DNA of 6,936 bases from an uncultured Ruminococcus sp. (GCA_910579835.1 CAJTWQ010000068.1:1-6936); one strand, 5' to 3'. Positions 1 through 5,987 are shown, numbered from the stretch's first letter. Numbers and translations: made by a program. The notes: generated by a model not told the origin, from the sequence alone.

Positions 1-1
1 T

Positions 2-172
2 GCAAATTTCCGGGAACGTCTTTCAGCCCTCGAAGATAACGACAAGACCGTATTTTCGGATGATCTAAGATTCAGACGCAGGGACGGATCGTTGTATTCT
101 CTGCGTGATCAGATAGAACAGCTCCACACATATATCGACGATCTTTACGACAGAACAGGAGGTTCTTCATGA
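2..172 (+). CDS. C-terminal fragment of an unrecognised phage-type protein
   Basis: An open frame enters from the left edge and stops at TGA 170-172, giving the last 56 residues of a protein that starts outside the window. The fragment is strongly charged, with many D, E and R, and ends in a probably helical stretch (LRDQIEQLHTYIDDLYDR) that could form a coiled coil. Its stop overlaps the next gene's start as ATGA (169-172), the usual sign of translational coupling in a phage or operon cassette. The next gene's Shine-Dalgarno AGGAGG (157-162) lies inside this reading frame. I do not recognise the family. A tail or baseplate-associated role is inferred only from the small overlapping genes that follow. 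I am fairly sure it is coding and have no firm function. Confidence 0.6.
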   Translation, partial: ANFRERLSALEDNDKTVFSDDLRFRRRDGSLYSLRDQIEQLHTYIDDLYDRTGGSS

Positions 173-540
173 TTTTCTTTGATAAACTTCCGGATATGAA
201 GTGTCTGTCCGGAGATACTCTTCCGGATTTTACGATATCGGTCGATCCGGAGGACAGCCTTGCAGGATGCAGAATGCAGCTTATCCTTGCAAATTCTCAC
301 ACGCCGGACATTTGCGCCGTATGTAAGGATTGTACTCTGACCGACGGCTCGTTTACCGTACAGCTTGACAGCTCCGACACGAAAAAACTTGCTGAGGAAA
401 CTTACGATATTCATTTCCGGCTGATTACTCCGGATGGAAAATCATACTGCAAGCTTTCCGGATCGCTCTATGTTCACACAGCGGCACAGGGGGGGATCAA
501 TGAATCTGAAATTCAGAATTCAGAACGGTATACAGCTTAA
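169..540 (+). CDS. Small phage structural/accessory protein (hypothetical, baseplate-like)
   Basis: This 123-aa protein starts at ATG 169, six bases after a perfect AGGAGG, and overlaps the upstream stop by four bases. The layout GDTLPDFTISVDPED, then QLILAN, then FTVQLDSSDT, and near residues 101-105 YDIHFRLITPDG leading to SGSLYVH, resembles the short beta-sandwich proteins found beside tail, baseplate and receptor-binding genes of Firmicutes siphophages (BppU N-terminal-like). That resemblance is from memory of the pattern, not from a search. There is no signal peptide or membrane segment. Three cysteines fall close together (ICAVCKDC region), which is unusual for a virion protein and could be incidental. 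The last 13 codons overlap the next gene out of frame, just after a run of seven G (489-495). Coding is likely and the phage role is a moderate inference. Confidence 0.6.
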   Translation: MIFFDKLPDMKCLSGDTLPDFTISVDPEDSLAGCRMQLILANSHTPDICAVCKDCTLTDGSFTVQLDSSDTKKLAEETYDIHFRLITPDGKSYCKLSGSLYVHTAAQGGINESEIQNSERYTA

Positions 541-682
541 AACGTCGTTCGGGAACAAGAAGAAATTCGGCGTCTCCGTTGGATATTTGCAGCCTGTCAA
601 GGATACCAGCGTAATCAATTTTTCCTGTTTCGCTGCCGGAATTACAGGCACAGCAGGAATTGCCGAAAAAAAGGAGGAATAA
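500..682 (+). CDS. Short hypothetical protein in phage-like cassette
   Basis: I start this 60-aa ORF at ATG 500 (MNLKFRIQNGIQLKT). The frame is open further upstream to ATG 434, but that extension would lie wholly inside the previous gene. ATG 500 sits four bases after a G-rich run (AGGGGGGG, 488-495) that can serve as an imperfect Shine-Dalgarno. The protein is basic in the middle (SFGNKKKFG), has a small-residue C-terminal stretch (FAAGITGTAGIA), and ends in an acidic-basic tail (EKKEE). No family is recognised. It overlaps the preceding gene by 41 bases in another frame and is followed by the next gene after three bases, so it sits in a tightly packed transcription unit. The coding call rests on this packing, and no function is assigned. 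Confidence 0.45.
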   Translation: MNLKFRIQNGIQLKTSFGNKKKFGVSVGYLQPVKDTSVINFSCFAAGITGTAGIAEKKEE

Positions 683-685
683 GTA

Positions 686-946
686 ATGGCGATTGAAAAA
701 ACGGCTTTATACAATAGACAGAGTTCCCTTTCGGAATGGCTGAAAGCTAATGCGCTCGGAATTTATTTTGACGAAGTAGAGAAGGATTCCTATCATGTTG
801 ATTGCTTTTGCGGAGGAAAAAATTTTATTTCTTTCACAGACGAACTAAACAGCTCGTATTACGGGATACAAATAGAAACTCAGAACGGCAGCGATTTAGT
901 AACTTATTCCGGTTTGCTTAAAGCCACCGGATATGCATACGGCTGA
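686..946 (+). CDS. Hypothetical phage-associated protein, possibly truncated
   Basis: The 86-aa product starts at ATG 686 behind a strong AAGGAGG (671-677), three bases after the previous stop. It is soluble, with a WLKANALGIYFDEVE segment and a beta-rich second half (YGIQIETQNGSDLVTYSG) ending abruptly in LLKATGYAYG. My impression is that phage proteins of this general type continue past such a segment, so the stop at 944-946 may mark a deletion or frameshift. That is inference. The next ORF begins 14 bases before this stop, in the +1 frame, with no clear ribosome site. No catalytic motif or membrane segment is visible. Coding is well supported by the ribosome site, and function is unknown. 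Confidence 0.6.
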   Translation: MAIEKTALYNRQSSLSEWLKANALGIYFDEVEKDSYHVDCFCGGKNFISFTDELNSSYYGIQIETQNGSDLVTYSGLLKATGYAYG

Positions 947-1193
947 AATAATTGCAGACACTGTTTCAGAACTTCCGGATTCCAATACTTTTGATTCCTA
1001 CATTCTTTCTCAGGGAAGCGTAACGCAAGTTATGGAGACAGGAAAGTTTTATATTATGGACAGTTCCGGAAACTGGTGTGAAAAAAGTGAATCTTACACA
1101 AAAGAGGAACTTGACATACTTCTTGCTCAGAAGGTCAGCGCAGTTCCCGGAAGAGGATTGATTTCAGATGCAGAAAGACTCAAAGGATCATAA
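933..1193 (+). CDS. Phage fibre/tail-accessory-like ORF, probably truncated at its 3' end
   Basis: This 86-aa ORF has the segments TVSELPDSNTFDSYILSQGS, KFYIMDSSGNWCEK and a C-terminal VPGRGLISDAERLKGS. The first two look like the short virion-decoration proteins that recur near tail or head-fibre genes. The last recalls the VPGKGLS-x-DFT-type segment of phage fibre proteins, where more sequence normally follows. Here the frame ends at TAA 1191-1193 inside the beginning of a repressor-like sequence, so the 3' part has probably been lost. The start at ATG 933 overlaps the previous gene by 14 bases and has no convincing Shine-Dalgarno, so translation may depend on coupling, or the true start may be gone. 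Family resemblance is from pattern memory only. It is likely coding by descent, but whether it is functional today is doubtful. Confidence 0.5.
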   Translation: MHTAEIIADTVSELPDSNTFDSYILSQGSVTQVMETGKFYIMDSSGNWCEKSESYTKEELDILLAQKVSAVPGRGLISDAERLKGS

Positions 1194-1350
1194 TTTATCG
1201 CAGAAAGACCTTTGCGAAATGATAAAAGCACGTCCGTCGACTGTTTGCAATCTATGCAATAACAATGCCGAGAACATTAAACTCCGGCTTTTATAGGATA
1301 TCTGCACTGCTCTTGAATGTGAAATTGCTGATCTTTTTTCTTTATCATAA
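1168..1350 (+). pseudogene. XRE/Cro-type helix-turn-helix regulator remnant with in-frame TAG
   Basis: Reading frame 1 from ATG 1168 gives a clear small HTH repressor core: LSQKDLCEMIKARPSTVCNL (1192-1251), then NNNAENIKL. This matches the Cro/C1 pattern: LSQKDL for helix 2, then RPSTVCNLCNN for the recognition helix. TAG at 1294-1296 stops it after 42 codons, yet the same frame continues as DICTALECEIADLFSLS to TAA 1348-1350, which is the expected ending (leader LD-x-IC-xAL-xC-xIxDL). The stop replaces exactly one residue of the conserved L-D-K-I-C segment, so a nonsense mutation is the simplest reading. The normal N-terminal 10-15 residues are absent, and upstream DNA instead encodes the fibre-like ORF in another frame. 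AGAGGA (1152-1157) could drive ATG 1168. Such repressors usually regulate phage or mobile-element genes. A terminator follows directly. Confidence 0.75.
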
Positions 1351-1355
1351 ATATT

Positions 1356-1389
1356 GCCTCCTGATTTATCACCAGGAGGCTCTTTTTTT
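1356..1389 (+). terminator. Intrinsic terminator after the phage/repressor block
   Basis: A perfect 8-bp stem, GCCTCCTG (1356-1363) with CAGGAGGC (1373-1380), encloses a 9-nt loop and is followed by TCTTTTTTT (1381-1389). It lies six bases after the last stop of the repressor remnant and ends + strand transcription. The minus-strand reading has no T tract after the stem, so it is directional. The arm sequence also mimics a Shine-Dalgarno/anti-Shine-Dalgarno pair, but no gene start follows it. Confidence 0.85.
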
Positions 1390-1647
1390 ACTCAAAGTAG
1401 ATTTTTTTGTATTTTGCTTGTCACTTTTTTGTATTTTGCGCGGCAAAGCACACCTTTTTAAGTATAATTTATAAAAAAATTCATCATAGCTATAATATAT
1501 CATTTCTTTGTCAGAATTTATATTTTTATCTGATTGAATATTCTTGTCAAAATTTAAATCCTCGTCAGCCGCCTCATTCTCATATAAAGATTCGAATAAT
1601 GCCGCATTCCTCCTGTTCGGTAACAATCTTATCAAAAACAATATCAC
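1369..1647 (-). CDS. Weak ORF, charged Asp/Asn/Lys-rich; possible 3' part of a broken gene
   Basis: This minus-strand frame of 92 codons opens with GTG at 1647. It is acidic in the middle (YENEAADEDLNFDKN), Tyr/Phe-rich next (MIYYSYDEFFYKLYLKR), and Lys-rich at the end, with the stop inside the loop of the + strand terminator. I recognise no family, and no convincing ribosome site precedes GTG 1647. The 15-bp direct repeat at 1403-1439 lies in its C-terminal coding part. The sequence is AT-rich, which makes long Lys/Asn/Asp ORFs likely by chance. It makes more sense as a continuation of the membrane-segment ORF at 1711-1580, reached by a +1 frame change in their overlap. Confidence that this is a real separate gene is low. 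Confidence 0.25.
   Translation of the reverse strand: MILFLIRLLPNRRNAALFESLYENEAADEDLNFDKNIQSDKNINSDKEMIYYSYDEFFYKLYLKRCALPRKIQKSDKQNTKKSTLSKKRASW
1403..1439. repeat. Two copies of a 15-bp direct repeat, 22-bp period
   Basis: TTTTTTGTATTTTGC occurs at 1403-1417 and again at 1425-1439, separated by TTGTCAC. The copies are identical. A 22-bp period is close to two helical turns, so two proteins could bind on the same face, but a simple tandem duplication in AT-rich DNA explains it equally well. It lies just after the + strand terminator, with no promoter that I can see. Confidence 0.6.
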
Positions 1648-1711
1648 TCTTCTTTCTTGCAGTTATTAATACAAGAAACCAAATCAGAGCACCAAATAAA
1701 ACTTCAAACAT
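1580..1711 (-). CDS. Possible small single-pass membrane protein (43 aa)
   Basis: The minus-strand ATG at 1711-1709 starts a 43-codon frame ending at TGA 1582-1580. It has one hydrophobic helix right at the N-terminus (FEVLFGALIWFLVLITA, residues 2-18), followed by ARKKSD and a polar tail with EQEE. This is the layout of a small inner-membrane protein with its tail in the cytoplasm. There is no good Shine-Dalgarno (only CTGGA-like), and the ORF begins 11 bases after the T tract of the hydrogenase operon terminator, so it would need its own promoter, which I cannot point to. It overlaps the charged ORF 1647-1369 in another frame, and the two could be halves of one gene. Function is unknown, and it could be chance. 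Confidence 0.25.
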   Translation of the reverse strand: MFEVLFGALIWFLVLITARKKSDIVFDKIVTEQEECGIIRIFI

Positions 1712-1721
1712 AATCCAGCTT

Positions 1722-1763
1722 AAAAACGGGGCTGCCTCATCATTTTGGATGAAGCACCCCGTT
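1722..1763 (-). terminator. Intrinsic terminator of the hydCBA operon
   Basis: Reading the minus strand after the hydA stop, AACGGGGTGCTTCATC (1763-1748) pairs with GATGAGGCAGCCCCGTT (1741-1725) around a 6-nt loop. The stem has one bulged C and one G-T wobble, and five T follow (1726-1722, overlapping the stem base). It starts 15 bases after the hydA stop codon. No T tract follows on the plus strand, so it is a minus-strand terminator only. Confidence 0.9.
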
Positions 1764-1778
1764 CCTTATAAATATTAA

Positions 1779-3524
1779 TTAACCATTGATTTTTCTCTTT
1801 ACATAGGATGTGTGGAGAATCTCATGAGCCTTGTGGCTGCCGGGTTTTTCAAGATACTCGTCATAGAGTGCCTTTACAGCAGGATTTTCATGAGACTGTC
1901 TGAGGGGCATAGAAACATCAAGATTGTAAAGAACCTTTGCTCTTTCAGCTCTGAGATCTGTGAAGTTTTTGATGCCCATAGGCTGCTGAGGCTGACCGCC
2001 GCCGTTTACACAGCCACCAGGACAAGCCATGATCTCAATAAACTGATAATCAGCTTCTCCGCTCTGAACCTTTTCCAAAACTTCTCTTGCATTTGCAAGA
2101 CCGCTGGCAACGCAAACCTTAACATCTGTGCCTGCAACGTTATAAGTTGCTTCCTTAATACCATCTGTTCCGCGAACTTCTGGGAGATCTGTAACATTTT
2201 CGCCTGTAAGAGTATATATTGCTGTTCTGAGAGCTGCCTCCATAACGCCGCCTGTTGCACCAAAAATTACACCTGCACCTGTAGAAATTCCTAAAGGATC
2301 ATCAAACTTCTCGTCCTCGAGACAAAGGAAATTAATGCCTGCACGCTCGATCATTCTGCCCAGCTCACGAGTTGTGAGAGCAAAATCAACATCAGGAACA
2401 CCTGCCGCACTCTGATCATCTCTGCCGATTTCAAATTTCTTTGCCGTACAAGGCATAATGGACACCATAACTATATCTTTAGGATTAATGCCCATCTTCT
2501 CGGCATAATATGTCTTAGCAACCGCACCGAACATCTGCTGTGGAGACTTACAGGACGAGAGATTTTCCGTCATATCAGGGAAATAGTGCTCGCAGAACTT
2601 AACCCATCCGGGTGAGCATGATGTGATAAGAGGAAGCTTTCCACCGTTCTGGAATCTGTCAAGGAACTCGTTTGCCTCTTCCATAATAGTAAGATCGGCA
2701 GAAAAATCTGTATCAAATACTTTGTCAAATCCAAGGCGTCTGAGAGCGGCAACCATTTTACCCTCAACATTTGTGCCGATAGGAAGACCGAAGCATTCTC
2801 CGAGACCTGCACGAACAGCCGGAGCTGTCTGAACAAGTACTGTTTTTGAAGGATCTGCAATAGCTTCAAGAACAGGCTTTGTATAGTCCTTTTCTGATAT
2901 AGCGCCAACAGGACATACAGCAATACACTGACCGCAGGATACACAGCTTGTCTCGCCAAGCCCCATGTCGAATGCAGAGCCAATATATGTTTTAAATCCT
3001 CTCTCATTGGCACCGATAACGCCGATGCCCTGCGTCTTGGAGCATACAGCCACGCAGCGGCGGCAAAGGATGCACTTATTATTGTCACGGTACATATGAA
3101 CGGCAGAGCTATCGATCTCATACTCGTTCTTTACACCGTCGTAAACTGAAGCATCCTCGATGCCGTAATCCTTAGCAAGCTTCTGAAGCTCACAGTTTCC
3201 GCTTCTTACACAGGAAAGACATTTTCTATCGTGCGTGGAGAGGATAAGCTCAAGAGTTCTTTTTCTGGACTCTATAACCTTTGGAGAACTTGTAAGAATT
3301 TCCATATTATTGGAACATGGATATACGCATCCTGCCACAAGACGGAATCCTCTGCCCTCATTTACCTCTGTAACACAAATACGGCAGGCGCCGATCTCGT
3401 TAATTTCTTTCATATAGCAAAGTGTGGGGATCTCAAAACCAGCCATATGAGCAGCTTCAAGAACTGTAGTGCCCTTGGATACGGAGATCTCTGCACCGTT
3501 TACTTTAACTGTAATATTTTCCAT
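1779..3524 (-). CDS. hydA: [FeFe]-hydrogenase catalytic subunit HydA of an NAD/ferredoxin-linked complex
   Basis: This 581-aa cytoplasmic subunit makes or oxidises H2 at the H-cluster. Domains in order: plant-type [2Fe-2S] ferredoxin (C36, C47, C50, C66); a His-ligated [4Fe-4S] (H98-x3-C102-x2-C105-x5-C111); two [4Fe-4S] sites (C151/154/157/161 and C194/197/200/204); then the H-cluster domain with L1 TSCSPGW (301-307), L2 MPCTAKKFE (357-365) and L3 EIMACPGGCVNGGG (497-510). The C-terminus (KPGSHKAHEILH, 560-571) is the usual small-subunit-like tail. The layout and length match CpI-type (M3) enzymes of about 575 aa. L1 carries Ser304 where the textbook motif has a second Cys. The start ATG follows GGAGG (3536-3532) by seven bases, and the upstream hydB stop is 14 bases away. 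Pairing with HydB and HydC indicates a complex using NAD(H) plus ferredoxin. H-cluster maturases (HydE/F/G) are not in the window. Confidence 0.97.
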   Translation of the reverse strand: MENITVKVNGAEISVSKGTTVLEAAHMAGFEIPTLCYMKEINEIGACRICVTEVNEGRGFRLVAGCVYPCSNNMEILTSSPKVIESRKRTLELILSTHDRKCLSCVRSGNCELQKLAKDYGIEDASVYDGVKNEYEIDSSAVHMYRDNNKCILCRRCVAVCSKTQGIGVIGANERGFKTYIGSAFDMGLGETSCVSCGQCIAVCPVGAISEKDYTKPVLEAIADPSKTVLVQTAPAVRAGLGECFGLPIGTNVEGKMVAALRRLGFDKVFDTDFSADLTIMEEANEFLDRFQNGGKLPLITSCSPGWVKFCEHYFPDMTENLSSCKSPQQMFGAVAKTYYAEKMGINPKDIVMVSIMPCTAKKFEIGRDDQSAAGVPDVDFALTTRELGRMIERAGINFLCLEDEKFDDPLGISTGAGVIFGATGGVMEAALRTAIYTLTGENVTDLPEVRGTDGIKEATYNVAGTDVKVCVASGLANAREVLEKVQSGEADYQFIEIMACPGGCVNGGGQPQQPMGIKNFTDLRAERAKVLYNLDVSMPLRQSHENPAVKALYDEYLEKPGSHKAHEILHTSYVKRKING

Positions 3525-3538
3525 CGTTATTCCTCCGC

Positions 3539-5437
3539 TTATTTCTTGATGATTGCCTTGAATTTACAGGAAGCGATACAAGCGCCGCACTTTACGCACT
3601 TTGTCTTATCGATTTCCATAGCGGCAAGCTTCTTGCCGGGAGCAATATAATCTGTTCTTGTGATGGCCGAAGCAGGACACTGCTTAGCACACATTCCACA
3701 GCCGATACAGCTGTCCTTTAAAATCTCAAAGCTGAGAAGATCCTTACAAACTCCGGCAGGACACTTCTTGTCAACTACATGAGCAATATATTCATCCTTG
3801 AAGTATCTGAGAGTTGAAAGAACAGGGTTGGGAGCAGTCTGACCGAGACCACAGAGAGAGTTTGCCTTAATATGATAACAAAGCTTTTCAAGCTTATCAA
3901 TATCTTCAAGAGTACCCTGGCCTTTTGTGATCTTGTCGAGGAGCTCATACATTCTCTTTGTACCGATACGGCACGGAGTACATTTTCCGCAGGACTCATC
4001 AACAGTGAATTCAAGGAAGAACTTGGCGATATCTACCATACAGTTATCCTCGTCCATAACAATAAGTCCGCCTGATCCCATCATTGAACCGATACCGATA
4101 AGATTATCATAATCAATCGGAATATCAAAATTCTCAGGTGAAATACATCCGCCGGAAGGTCCGCCAGTCTGAGCAGCCTTGAACTTCTTACCGTTAGGAA
4201 TGCCGCCGCCGATCTCCTCAATAACTTCACGGAGAGTAGTACCCATAGGAACCTCTACAAGACCTGTGTTCTTAATCTTTCCGCCCAAAGCGAATACTTT
4301 AGTTCCCTTTGACTTTTCTGTACCCATTGATGCAAACCACTCTGCACCGTTGAGGATAATCTGCGGAATATTGGCATATGTTTCAACGTTATTGAGAATA
4401 GTAGGCTTTTGGAAAAGACCTTTTTCAGCAGGAAAAGGAGGTCTTGGTCTCGGCTCGCCTCTGTTGCCCTCAATAGACGTCATAAGAGCAGTTTCTTCAC
4501 CGCATACGAATGCGCCCGCGCCAAGGCGAAGATCAATATCGAAGCTAAAATCTGTACCAAAAATATTCTGACCAAGCATTCCAGCCTCACGAGCCTGATT
4601 TATAGCAATATTCAGACGCTCAACAGCAATAGGATATTCTGCACGAACGTAAATGTAGCCCTGCTTAGCGCCAATAGCATAACCAGCAATAGTCATGGCC
4701 TCAAGAACTACATGCGGATCTCCTTCAAGGACGGAACGATCCATAAATGCACCCGGATCTCCCTCGTCAGCATTACAGCATACATACTTCATATCTGCAT
4801 CAGGAACAATATTTCTCGCAAGCTTCCACTTCATACCCGTAGGGAATCCGCCGCCGCCTCTTCCGCGGAGACCAGAATCAAGAATAGTCTGTATAACATC
4901 CTCCGGAGTCATGCTTGTAAGCACCTTGCCGAGTGCCTGATAGCCGTCACGTCCTATGTACTCGTCAATTTTTTCCGGGTTAATAACACCGCAGTTTCTA
5001 AGCGCTACACGGTGCTGCTTTTTATAGAACGACGTATCGTCAAGAGCTTTGATGTTATCGCCATCAACCGTTTCCTCGTAAAGAAATTCCTTTACAGGAT
5101 TACCGCCGATAAGGTGCTCGTCAACAATTCTTGGTATTTCATCAACATTTACGCGTGAATAGAAAGAACCCTCCGGATAAACAATCATAATAGGGCCTCT
5201 TTCACATAGACCGAAGCATCCTGTCTTTACAATCTGAACCTTATTTGTAAGTCCTTTAACTGCGAATTCCTCCTCAAGCTTTTCAATAATCTTGGGAGAA
5301 CCGGAAGAAGTACACCCGGTGCCGCCGCACACAAGGACGTGTCTTTCATATTTTGAAGAAGCATTGCTATGGGTTCTGAGAGCGACCTCGCCAACCATGC
5401 TGTCTCTGACAACATTGAGTTCTTCAAGAGTCTTCAT
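3539..5437 (-). CDS. hydB: NuoF-like flavoprotein subunit HydB, NAD(H)-reactive
   Basis: This 632-aa subunit is where NAD(H) meets flavin, and in homologues it is the likely bifurcation centre. It opens with a thioredoxin-like [2Fe-2S] domain (C37, C42, C74, C78). A NuoF core follows: GLRGRGGGGFPTG (189-201) and CNADEGDPGAFMDRS (221-235) form the FMN/NADH site, GAGAFVCGEETAL (306-318) belongs to the same fold, and ESCGKCTPCR (481-490) with C529 ligates a [4Fe-4S] (C483, C486, C489, C529). The C-terminus adds two ferredoxin-type [4Fe-4S] sites (C577/580/583/587 and C614/617/620/624), which separates HydB from respiratory NuoF. A KKCPAGVC pair (C559, C564) lies between them. The length is normal for HydB. 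AGGAGG (5450-5445) sits seven bases before ATG 5437, with 32 bases to hydC. A Complex I NuoF is unlikely given the extra domains and the hydA neighbour. Confidence 0.96.
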   Translation of the reverse strand: MKTLEELNVVRDSMVGEVALRTHSNASSKYERHVLVCGGTGCTSSGSPKIIEKLEEEFAVKGLTNKVQIVKTGCFGLCERGPIMIVYPEGSFYSRVNVDEIPRIVDEHLIGGNPVKEFLYEETVDGDNIKALDDTSFYKKQHRVALRNCGVINPEKIDEYIGRDGYQALGKVLTSMTPEDVIQTILDSGLRGRGGGGFPTGMKWKLARNIVPDADMKYVCCNADEGDPGAFMDRSVLEGDPHVVLEAMTIAGYAIGAKQGYIYVRAEYPIAVERLNIAINQAREAGMLGQNIFGTDFSFDIDLRLGAGAFVCGEETALMTSIEGNRGEPRPRPPFPAEKGLFQKPTILNNVETYANIPQIILNGAEWFASMGTEKSKGTKVFALGGKIKNTGLVEVPMGTTLREVIEEIGGGIPNGKKFKAAQTGGPSGGCISPENFDIPIDYDNLIGIGSMMGSGGLIVMDEDNCMVDIAKFFLEFTVDESCGKCTPCRIGTKRMYELLDKITKGQGTLEDIDKLEKLCYHIKANSLCGLGQTAPNPVLSTLRYFKDEYIAHVVDKKCPAGVCKDLLSFEILKDSCIGCGMCAKQCPASAITRTDYIAPGKKLAAMEIDKTKCVKCGACIASCKFKAIIKK

Positions 5438-5469
5438 AAGTAAACCTCCTAAATGGTAATATGTGGAAT

Positions 5470-5964
5470 TTAAGCGTATTTTTCAATAATCATGTCTACA
5501 TCGTCAACAGTAAGACGTCCGTAAACATCCTCGTTGACCGTGAGAACGGGAGCAAGACCGCACGCACCGATACAGCGGCATGCGTCCAAAGAAAACTTTC
5601 CGTCAGGCGTACATTCTCCGCCGGCAATTCCAAGCTTTTCCTGAAGCTTTTCGTATATGTCACCTGAGCCTTTAACATAGCAGGCTGTGCCAAGGCAAAC
5701 AGAAATAGTATACTCGCCCTTCGGATAGAGAGAGAACTGGGCATAGAAAGTCACAACGCCATAGATTTTCTCCAGCGGAATGCCTGTCTTATCGGAAATA
5801 ATGGTCTGAACCTCAATAGGAAGGTAGCCGTAAATTTCCTGAGCCTTCTGAAGAATCGGCATAAGGGCACCCTGCGTGTCCTTCTTTTCCTCGATTACCT
5901 TGAGAAGCTGTGCCTCCTGTTCAGGAGTACCCTTGAACGGAACAGTAGTTTTAGCTGAATTCAT
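5470..5964 (-). CDS. hydC: NuoE-like [2Fe-2S] subunit HydC
   Basis: At 164 aa this is the size of the 24-kDa-type thioredoxin-fold subunit that pairs with HydB. The [2Fe-2S] ligands fit C90-x4-C95 (VCLGTACYVKGS) and C131-x3-C135 (DACRCIGACGLAP). Helical N-terminal residues 10-60 hold the family pattern LPILQKAQEIYGYLP-like, here LMPILQKAQEIYGYLP (34-49), and GVVTFYAQF (69-77) is also typical of NuoE. It is the first gene of the operon, the usual position in hydCBA clusters. ATG 5964 is set by AAGGAGG (5979-5973) with eight bases spacing. It is preceded by a leader with a Rex-like operator and an extended -10 promoter. It passes electrons to or from the HydB flavin and is cytoplasmic. Confidence 0.95.
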   Translation of the reverse strand: MNSAKTTVPFKGTPEQEAQLLKVIEEKKDTQGALMPILQKAQEIYGYLPIEVQTIISDKTGIPLEKIYGVVTFYAQFSLYPKGEYTISVCLGTACYVKGSGDIYEKLQEKLGIAGGECTPDGKFSLDACRCIGACGLAPVLTVNEDVYGRLTVDDVDMIIEKYA

Positions 5965-5987
5965 TAGATGAACCTCCTTGAATATAA

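Larger units (their letters stand above)
1390..1721. other. AT-rich intergenic stretch between converging units
   Basis: Apart from the two weak minus-strand ORFs and the direct repeat listed separately, I see no RNA gene, tRNA, insertion-sequence end or CRISPR repeat here. The segment separates the + strand phage-like block, closed by its terminator at 1356-1389, from the - strand hydrogenase operon, closed at 1763-1722. It is markedly richer in A and T than the flanking genes. Confidence 0.5.

Noticed and set aside
1356..1380. The AGGAGG in the terminator arm as a ribosome binding site
   Set aside because: No start codon with an open frame follows at a suitable distance. The sequence is explained by the terminator stem.
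1407..1778. Plus-strand 123-codon ORF across the AT-rich intergenic region
   Set aside because: It is Ser/Ile/Asn/Cys-rich with no ribosome site, and it reads through the hydrogenase terminator in antisense. The composition is that of noncoding AT-rich DNA.
1812..2294. Plus-strand 160-codon Cys-rich ORF opposite hydA
   Set aside because: It is an antisense shadow of the hydA C-terminal coding region. The many Cys are a by-product of the codons on the other strand.
4409..5158. Long plus-strand ORF (249 codons) opposite hydB
   Set aside because: It lies wholly antisense to hydB, whose motifs are unambiguous. It has low-information composition and no promoter or ribosome site.
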